DNA from: Przewalskia tangutica
Taxonomy: Eukaryota; Streptophyta; Magnoliopsida; Solanales; Solanaceae
Reading direction: 5' to 3'
Assembly: GCA_029844215.1 (NCBI GenBank)
Contig: CM056726.1
Location: forward strand, 41,471,001 to 41,535,000
DNA length: 64,000 bases
Shown here: piece after piece, positions 57,353-64,000 of the stretch
Numbering within the stretch: position 1 is the first letter of the stretch
How the letters are laid out: the number at the start of each line of letters is the position of its first letter
Position numbers and translations under genes: made by a program
Notes under the pieces: model-generated
Database searches by the model: none
Seen by the model: the letters and a program-made list of their open reading frames with translations, nothing else
What the model was told of the DNA's origin: nothing

Positions 57353-58557
57353 ATGGACTCCAGTTATGAAAGAGAAAGGAAACCAGCAGATGGGAGCAGA
57401 AATCTGATAGATAGTCTGCAAAATGAATAGCACTTGACATTGTTTCAAGGCTTCCTATTTCATCTCTCATTCAGTTCAGGTTTGTATGCCAAACCTGGAA
57501 CATGTTAACCCATGATTCACGCCTTGTTGATCTGCATCTATCTCGTGCATCGAAGTTTAACCCATGCCTCATCTTCAAGACTTACCATCCTCAAAAAGAG
57601 CAGCTTTTTTTGTTGAACTATCTGATCATCATGATGATGAACAGACATTGAGAGAGATTCAGATTCCCTTTTCAACATCCATGCCTATATTTCGAGTAGT
57701 AGGATCTTGTAATGGCCTGCTATGTCTATCTGGTGTCTATGACCATGAAGCAGTATACATATACAATCCTTCCACCAGACTACACAAAATGCTGCCAAAT
57801 TGTAATGAGTTTGAAGTGAATGAGGTGGTTTATGGTTTTGGAATTCATCCTGCTACTAATGAGTACAAGGTGATCAAAGTAGGATCCTACCCTCATGTCT
57901 ATTATGCAACATGGTCTCCCGGAAATATAAACAGTCATGATCTTCCACGTTCAGAAGTTCATTTGTTCAGCCTGGGAAGCAATTCTTGGGAGAAATTTAG
58001 GGGAATTACCTTACAAGCTTCATCTTTCTCCAGGGGTTTTAGTCGGTGGAAGGCTCCATTGGGTGACTAGGTTTAACTGGCACCTTGATCGCCTTATCGT
58101 TGCCTTTGACCTGTCTAATGATACATTTCAAGAAGTTCCAAGGCCTGATTTCAATGTCAACTTATTTCATTGTAGATATCATCTGGCTGCCTTAAGAGGG
58201 TGCCTTTGTGCGTGTTTATTAACCTCTAACGGCGAGAACTATGAAATTTGGATCATGGAAGAATATAACAAGAAAGAGTCTTGGGTGAAACAGTTCAATA
58301 TTGGAGCTTCTTCAATTATGAATCAAGATTTGCTCCAGTCATATGACATTTGGAGGACTAGTTTGCAAAAGGGAAATGTTACAGTGATGTGCCTCCTCAA
58401 GAATGGTAACATCTTGCTAGATTGTCAAGGTGGGATACTAATTTCCTATAGCACAGACAAGAAAATGTTGAAGAGTATAAGCCTTTGTGGTATGCCCAAG
58501 TCCTGTCAAGCAATTGGTCATGTTGGAAGCCTTAATTGGATAGCTAACCCCATTTAG
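57353..58557 (+). pseudogene. F-box/F-box-associated (FBA) domain protein gene, three frameshifts
   Basis: Start ATG at 57353 (MDSSYERERKPADG). Allowing one-base slips at 57425-57428 (one A short), 57605-57611 (T run one short) and 58000-58003 (one extra G), a single frame of about 401 codons runs to TAG at 58555-58557. The N-terminal F-box reads LDIVSRLPISSLIQFRFVCQ, then TWNMLTHDSRLVDLHLSRAS. The rest has the usual FBA signatures VGSCNGLLCLSG, YIYNPSTR, YGFGIHPATNEYKVIKV and LPYKLHLSPGVLVGGRLHWV. Family role: substrate adaptor of an SCF ubiquitin ligase, where the F-box binds SKP1 and the C-terminal domain binds the target. Substrate unknown. Without the slips, translation stops 26 codons after the start. 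It is either a young pseudogene or an intact gene with sequence errors. No intron is needed. Confidence 0.85.
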
Positions 58558-59666
58558 CTTGAAATAGTAAAACAATGTCTTTTTATCCATTTCCCGAAGG
58601 CACTTGTTCTCTTATCTTATTTTCTGCCTTTTTCCTTCTCATCATCCACGGTAGAGTTCAATGTGATAGGCACTTGTAATGGCCTAACACGATACCAATA
58701 CTTTACCCTTCACAAATTTTACATATGCAGTCTTTTCGATATGAATTGCACAGAGCTGCTAAAATTTGTTTTGAATACCAAAATCAGTGGGCATGTTTGG
58801 AACTGAGAAGTCATAACTATCACATGTCACAAGTTCAACTGTTCATCTCAGATAAATCTCGTAGAAGCATTGGATAAGTACCAAGCAAGTTAGAAAGAAA
58901 TCTGAGTTCTGGCTGGTCAAACTACTGTCTCTTTTTTAGCTGCAATAAATCTTCTTTGTTAGCTGCAATTAATCGTCTGTCTTATTACAGCAGTTTCGCT
59001 CAATATCAACCATAAGAGCGAGCCACTGCGTATCTTCAGAATGATGTGTAGAGAGATCAAAACAGTGGCTTAATTTGCCCAAGGAAAGACGAAACAAATT
59101 TAAATTGACCAAGAACCCTTAGAAACAGCTGCATTAGCTCCCAAATAGGAAGAAATTTATTCTGAGCTTTTGCTTTCAATTTTTTTTAAACCCTCCCCCT
59201 AGGAGGCTCCCCTTTTTGCTCACTTGGTGACTCAAACTCGCAACTTTCGAAACTCGAGTAAGTTTTTTTCATATTTCAAAATGTATTACTATAATAATGC
59301 ACAGACGACATGACTTTTTTCATATTTCAAAATGTATTCAAAAAGCTTTTTTCATAATGCAGAGCAACAGGAAAAAAAAATCTGAAGAAGGAAACTTCTG
59401 TGGCTTGTCTTTTAATCACAATGGCATATGACCATACAGCATAAATTTGGTAACTCCATTGCTACACCACTATTGTTTCCAAAAATAATGTTTTTTTTTA
59501 CATTTTACATCCCAATGCTTGTCAAGATTTGTCCATGAGCTCAAAATGGCTACAGAAGTCGAATTCGCCTTGATTCTTTTCGCGTGGTTCTCACAATTTC
59601 ATTGTCCTTAATACTACCACAAGAAAATGTGTGCGTTTAATGGTCAACTTGATGATATAGCACCTA
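58558..59666. other. Intergenic region between the convergent F-box and membrin loci
   Basis: No gene was seen. It holds the 3' flanks of both loci, AT-rich text and a possible SINE relic (next entry). The phrase catatttcaaaatgtatt occurs twice (about 59270 and 59321). Confidence 0.5.
59180..59262 (-). mobile_element. Possible SINE relic
   Basis: On the minus strand, cgaaagttgcgagtttgagtcaccaagtgagc followed by gggagcctcctagggggaggg resembles the B-box region and body of tRNA-derived plant SINEs. There is no clear A-box, 3' tail or duplication, so this is a weak call. Confidence 0.3.
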
Positions 59667-59828
59667 TCATCTTGTCCACCTCCAAATGAAAATCAGGATT
59701 ACGATTGTTAAGACCATCCCTGCATATTTGATCCATCTATCAACACGATTCCTCTTCTCGATGAGTCTCATTACAGAATTTGATAGCCCCAAAGTGTTGA
59801 GCACGTCCAGGGTTTTACGTTGGGCTCT
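59667..59828 (-). CDS. MEMB11: Membrin exon 4
   Basis: 162 nt including TGA. Acceptor ttgcag/AGAGCC. It encodes the rest of the SNARE motif, the KRNRVDRW juxtamembrane stretch and the C-terminal hydrophobic anchor. Confidence 0.93.
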   Translation of the reverse strand, partial: RAQRKTLDVLNTLGLSNSVMRLIEKRNRVDRWIKYAGMVLTIVILIFIWRWTR

Positions 59829-62800
59829 CTGCAACAAGGTTTAACAAAAGACCACCAGTAACCATAATATGCTTGAGACTAACACAATCTTTAGAAAGTA
59901 ATCAGAGTGAATGAGAACATGTTCACCATACATATTCCTTTTAACAAAATAAAAGTTTTTCGACATTTACAAAAAGGATTCAACTCAAAACCCTATAGAT
60001 TTAAAACCCAAACCTCCGTGACTTCAGACTCAGATTAACAAGTTTCCCTCTCAACCAGGAACTTCAAGACCCAAAAGTTTTTGGATAAAATTACTCATCC
60101 AACCAGAGCTTGAAAAACACACACCTAAAACAAAACGGACCTTTTAACTGTCCCTGCTTTACATTTTGCTTTTGCTGCCCCCTTTCTTCTCTTTGCTGAA
60201 AGGGTTGGTACTAAGAACAAAATTTGATTAACCATCCCTCATTATATTTTCAAAGTTCAGAAGGATAAAAATCTCAATCCCACCAGAAACTTCATGCCGT
60301 CTTATATTGAATGTTAACTTATCTTATATTGCTGTTCTATCTCTAAATTCATTTAAGCAAACATGGAGGAGAGAACCATACTTCCATCAGCCAATATATA
60401 TTGACTATTTCACCTTCCCCTCTTTGAGCCAAACATAGCCGATGAAAGTGGTACAACTTGTAACAATAAGATAGCAAAACACTATTACCAAACAGACAAT
60501 TTTTTTTCAACCTTCCAGGCAAAATCCTCAGCACGTGAAATCTCTTTTCAAGGCAGTAACAAACTAAACAATCTTCTATGCTGTACAACATGTAAAGAAG
60601 TGAATTAGGTCTCTGTTGGAAATTACCTTCAAACGATCCCTTTGCTCACTATATTTAGATAGAATGGCCACACCTGTCGCCAGGGTTTCTTCCATCATTC
60701 TGGATGACCTGCGAGCAGATTGCATCGCTTGTGCTTCGTCATAAAAAATCCTCAGAACATGGGATGAATCACCATTCTAGAACATAAAGTAATCCGTTAG
60801 AATGAAACATCAGAGTATCAACAAAACAATTTAATAACACCTGTAAGAAAACAATGCCATACAGTTCTCCCAATCAGTTCTGCCCTCTCTCGGGCTTCTT
60901 GCATACGTCGCTGATGTCTTAAATTATATTTATCCAAACTAGCTTTCAAAGATTCAGCTTCTTCAGCCACTTGTTCCACTTTTCTGCATAAGGAACACAC
61001 AAAATCAGCATGCAATATCAACGTGAATCGAGCACAAGACTGACTACCATGAATAAGCTCCAAAAGAGCCTGGCCTTCTGGTTTACTTCCAGAATATGAC
61101 AGCCAACTAATTAGCCACTTCTTAATTAAGGCTCATCAGATATTGCAAGTTGGTGGTTTCTCCATTACAGCTTTTGTACCATTCTCAAATAATTCCCCTA
61201 TATGAATATATACCCTCTTATGTAATCCTAGCGGACTGAATGCAATAATCCAGTGACATACAACTTTTTTTTAAAAAGTGGCTTGTAACTGATTTGATAA
61301 GATAAAGAGCTCTGTTAACCTATATTATCACAGAATCCAAAGTCACTTGTCTAAATCTTCAGCCATCCTTCGAAAGGTGATAACTAGGTGGACACACATT
61401 TTTCCCATTCCCCGAGTCCAAAGGCCACCTAGTAGGGTGGAAAGAAGAGAGGCACTAACTAATTTTCTCAAGTCCCTTTAAAATGTTTTTTCAGTTCTTT
61501 ATTTAGGAAAGTGATTCATTATACTTGAATCATCAAATTTTTGCAAAGCTCTGAACATTACAAAGAGTTAACCTACTGAGATTTTAAGCCTCATTTACTA
61601 AGAGAGACAACACGGTAACTCGGGCATTGTAGACTACATTTCTAACGTGAAACCTATACATATTCCATATATAAATGTGTACCTCAGCTAATGGAGAACC
61701 AACTAAGCCAGGCAATACAGACTAATAACTCTAAAGTGAACGAAAAGGAAAGAGTAGGAAAATATGATAATTTATAAAGAATAGGGATTCAGCTACCCTC
61801 CAGTAAGCCTCTTCGCCAGTTCCCCTCGGTGTGGATTCAAAATTTTACATGCAAAAGGATCTTAACTAGAGTTGGATTGGATCCATTTATAAACAACAAG
61901 TTCAAACAAACCCAAAATTATGAAACAAAATACTTCCGCCAACTCTATCTATTTAGGCACTAAGGGCTCGTTTGGTACGTCACACTGGACTGTACTAATT
62001 TCATTGGACTGGACTGTACTGTACTATATTAATATATAATGGACGGTATTAGAGTATTAATATATAATGGATTTTATTTTTTTATTTTTATTTTATTTTT
62101 TGTACAGTCCAGGGAGACCCACCTGCTAGATGGGTCTCAAAATGGCAGTTGGACTGTACTATTTCTAAAAATAGTATAGTCCAATGCGGCTGAAAACGCC
62201 CACCAAACGTCAGATTATTTTTGTCGATCTTGTCCAAATTAATACAAACATCAAACGTGCCCTAATACTCTTATAGTATAGACTGAAATCTAATACTTAA
62301 GGGGAGAACAAAAGGAAAAAAACAGAAAACAAAAGGAGAGAAACTTAAAACAGCAAATTCCAATCAGTTCAAAATCTTGCCTAACCCACACATCACTCTT
62401 ACCACTAGACCAATGTGCAATAAGACCTCTCAATTATTATTATCTTTTTTTTATCAAGACCTCTCAATTATAAATATGTAAAGAATTAAACAGGTAGAAT
62501 CTCAAACATATTAACCTTGATTGAAGATATCAACCACACTAGAATACAAAACGTAGAAAGATTGGAATTCAATTTCAACTTATCAATCAACTATACTTCA
62601 ATCCCAAACTAATTGAATCAACAATACAAATCCTTGTCTATATCCCTCTCATATCATTCCAATACTACATAATTTGTATTTTAAAGCATATCAACCTCAG
62701 AGTATCAGAGATCAAAACTAATGAAAATAAAACCTACTTTTCCCAGAGATCACGCAGGGATTTGGCAGATATACCAGACCACAAATCACATAAAAATGGA

Positions 62801-63902
62801 ACTCAATTTCAACTTATCAATCAACTATACTTCAATTCCAAACTAATTGAATCAGCAATATAAATCTTCGTCTATATCCCTCTCATGTCATTCCAATACT
62901 ACATAACTTGTATTTAAAATCAAATCAACATCAATACCAGAAATCAAAATTAATGAAAATCAATCCCACTTTTTCCAGAGATCACGCAGGGATTTAGCCG
63001 ATATACTAGACCACAAATCGCAGAAAAAATGGATTTCAATTTCAACTTATTGAATAACTATACTTCAATCCCAAACTAATTGAATCAGAAATATAAATCA
63101 CCGTACATATTCCGCTAACATCATGCCAATACTACATAATTTGTATTTCAAACCAAATAAATCTCAATATTAGAGATCAAAATTAATGAAAATGAAGCCT
63201 ACATAATAAGAAGATTGGAAATCAATTGCAACTTATCAATCAACTATACTTGAATTCCAAACTAATTGAATCAACAATACAAATCACCGTACATATTCCC
63301 GCTCATATCATTCCAATACTACATAAATTGTATTTTAAATCAAATCAATCTCAATATTAGATATCAAAATTAACGAAAATGAAGCCTACCTCGTACATAT
63401 ACAGTTCATATCATTCCAATACTACACAATTTGTATTATAAATCAAATCAATCTCAATATTGGATATCAAAATTAATGAAAATGAAGCCTAGCTCGTACA
63501 TATACCGTTCATATCATTCAAATGCTACATAAATTGTATATTAAATCAAATCAATCTTAATATCAGAGATCAAAATTCAATAACAAGGAATGAAGATGAA
63601 GATTACCTTTTCCAGAGATCACGTTGCGATTTAGCAGGTATAGATCGCCAAAGAAGTTCCATTTCAGAGCAAAGAGATTGGATCTGAGCGATATCTTTCC
63701 TAACGGCGTCAAAAGACTGTTCCGATGGATCGGCCATGACGGTACTCGAAGATGAAGATGACGAAGTGTATTCGAAACGCTCGAGCTTTTCCAAACCATC
63801 TCGAGTTTTGAGTAAGAGCCGCCTGGAGATTTGGTAAAGTTCTGATAAGGTTCCACCGCCGGTAACGGAATTTGCTTCTCCGACTCCAACCGATGTTGCC
63901 AT
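59667..63902 (-). CDS. MEMB11: Membrin, Golgi Qb-SNARE (four exons)
   Basis: Exons on the minus strand are 63607-63902, 60863-60983, 60627-60776 and 59667-59828, all with GT...AG introns and consistent phase. They encode 242 residues, close to the usual plant membrin length of about 220-230. Residues 1-98 are the N-terminal helical region, with a serine-rich insert at about 46-54. Residues about 175-222 are the SNARE motif, including LDVLNTLGLSNSVMRLIEKR. Residues about 224-239 are a single C-terminal membrane anchor ending IWRWTR. Family role: a tail-anchored Qb-SNARE in vesicle fusion between ER and Golgi, pairing with SYP31-type, BET1-type and SEC22-type SNAREs. The start was chosen because upstream sequence shows no further in-frame homology and the MATSVGVGEANS start gives normal length. 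MEMB11 or MEMB12 assignment within the family is not resolved. No disabling change was seen. Confidence 0.93.
60627..60776 (-). CDS. MEMB11: Membrin exon 3
   Basis: 150 nt, 50 codons in phase 0. Acceptor ttctag/AATGGT. It reads NGDSSHVLRIFYDEAQAMQS through KYSEQRDRLK, then donor AAG/GTAATT. It contains the linker and the start of the SNARE helix. Confidence 0.92.
60863..60983 (-). CDS. MEMB11: Membrin exon 2
   Basis: 121 nt. Acceptor tatgcag/AAAAGTGG completes Arg99, then KVEQVAEEAESLKASLDKYN through ERAELIGRT. Donor is ACT/GTATGG. Confidence 0.92.
61964..62262. mobile_element. Tourist-like (PIF/Harbinger-type) MITE in membrin intron 1
   Basis: The 299-bp element has terminal inverted repeats GGGCTCGTTTGGT and, on the other strand, GGGCACGTTTGAT. 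It is flanked by the 3-bp duplication TAA (61961-61963 and 62263-62265). Subterminal ggactgtact and agtacagtcc/agtatagtcc words add further inverted symmetry. There is no coding capacity. The TAA duplication and short size fit a Tourist-type MITE mobilised by a Harbinger-class transposase. It inserted in the transcribed intron. Confidence 0.85.
62568..63600. repeat. Tandem array in membrin intron 1 that includes decayed copies of the end of exon 1
   Basis: Recurring words are caatttcaacttatcaatcaactatacttcaat, ccaaactaattgaatca, cattccaatactacataa and caaaattaatgaaaat. Units start near 62568, 62798, 63031 and 63215, with shortened units at about 63389 and 63480. The first two units (about 230 bp) carry a copy of the exon 1 end at about 62738-62790 and 62970-63022. 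On the minus strand these read SAKSLRDLW, like SAKSLRDLW's source PAKSQRDLW in exon 1. Later units lack that part. Confidence 0.85.
63607..63902 (-). CDS. MEMB11: Membrin exon 1
   Basis: 296 nt, 98 codons plus two bases. It starts MATSVGVGEANSVTGGGTLS and ends SIPAKSQRDLWK plus AG of a split Arg codon. The donor is AAAAG/GTAATC. Confidence 0.92.
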
Positions 63903-64000
63903 TGTTCACGTGTCTTTTGATAGCGTCAGCGATCGAGTTTCGTTCGGTGGAATTGAATTGGGTTGTCAGTCGGAACCATAAATTTCTAATACTCCCTCCC
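63903..64000 (-). promoter_or_regulatory. 5' flank of the membrin gene
   Basis: About 98 bp upstream of the start codon to the window edge. No TATA box is evident. It probably contains 5' UTR, with the promoter beyond the window. Confidence 0.4.

Noticed and set aside
57564..58557. Two separate small genes at 57564-58070 and 57937-58557
   Set aside because: They overlap in different frames and together form one F-box/FBA protein. The first lacks the F-box, which lies upstream in a third frame.

Overview
The window is plant nuclear DNA, almost certainly from a eudicot and plausibly an asterid such as Solanaceae (this placement is inference). About 56 kb of repeats lie beside two genic loci at the right end. 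Evidence for a plant: LTR retrotransposons with initiator-methionine tRNA primer sites, Tekay/Del-like Ty3/gypsy coding remnants, a TRIM element, a Tourist-like MITE, an F-box/FBA gene and an intron-containing membrin gene.

Layout. Positions 1-6497 are a mosaic of LTR fragments in both orientations. Next come a short Ty1/copia fragment (6498-6668) and an unclassified old repeat (6669-8061, resuming at 52174). Between them lies a nested tower that can be dissected by its 5-bp target-site duplications. Solo LTR C (minus, 8062-52173, CATGA) is split by element B (plus, 10264-51237, GATCA). B's 5' LTR is split by element A (plus, 10551-20178, TTTTG). B's internal region is split by element D (plus, 25271-47219, CGGAT). 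D's 5' LTR is split by element F (minus, 27067-35994, CTTTA), and D's 3' LTR by solo LTR E (minus, 40505-44252, ATAGG). All six duplications are readable, so the insertion order is C, then B, then A and D, then E and F.

The tower elements have very long LTRs (2.4-4.3 kb). Only A retains gag-pol length, and its reading frame is badly broken. B, D and F have internal regions of only about 1.3-2.6 kb with gag-like debris and a shared non-coding-looking module, so they look like LARD-type non-autonomous relatives. Most or all of the LTR families share cis-modules: a palindromic G-box region, a TATAAAT promoter with a downstream TTCATCC motif, a GAG/GTAAAT donor-like site, a minisatellite slot and a terminal hairpin. 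A further inverted repeat sits just before the polypurine tract.

Positions 52174-56913 hold more LTR fragments and a TRIM. At 57353-58557 is an F-box/FBA gene broken by three single-base changes. At 59667-63902 on the minus strand is an apparently intact four-exon membrin (Qb-SNARE) gene. Its 2.6-kb first intron carries a MITE and a tandem array containing two decayed copies of the end of exon 1.

A caution on sequence quality: near-identical LTR copies differ mainly at CAG, CTG, CCAGG and CCGG sites and in short homopolymers. This looks more like systematic base-calling error at methylated CHG sites than evolution, and it may exaggerate the decay of the coding regions.
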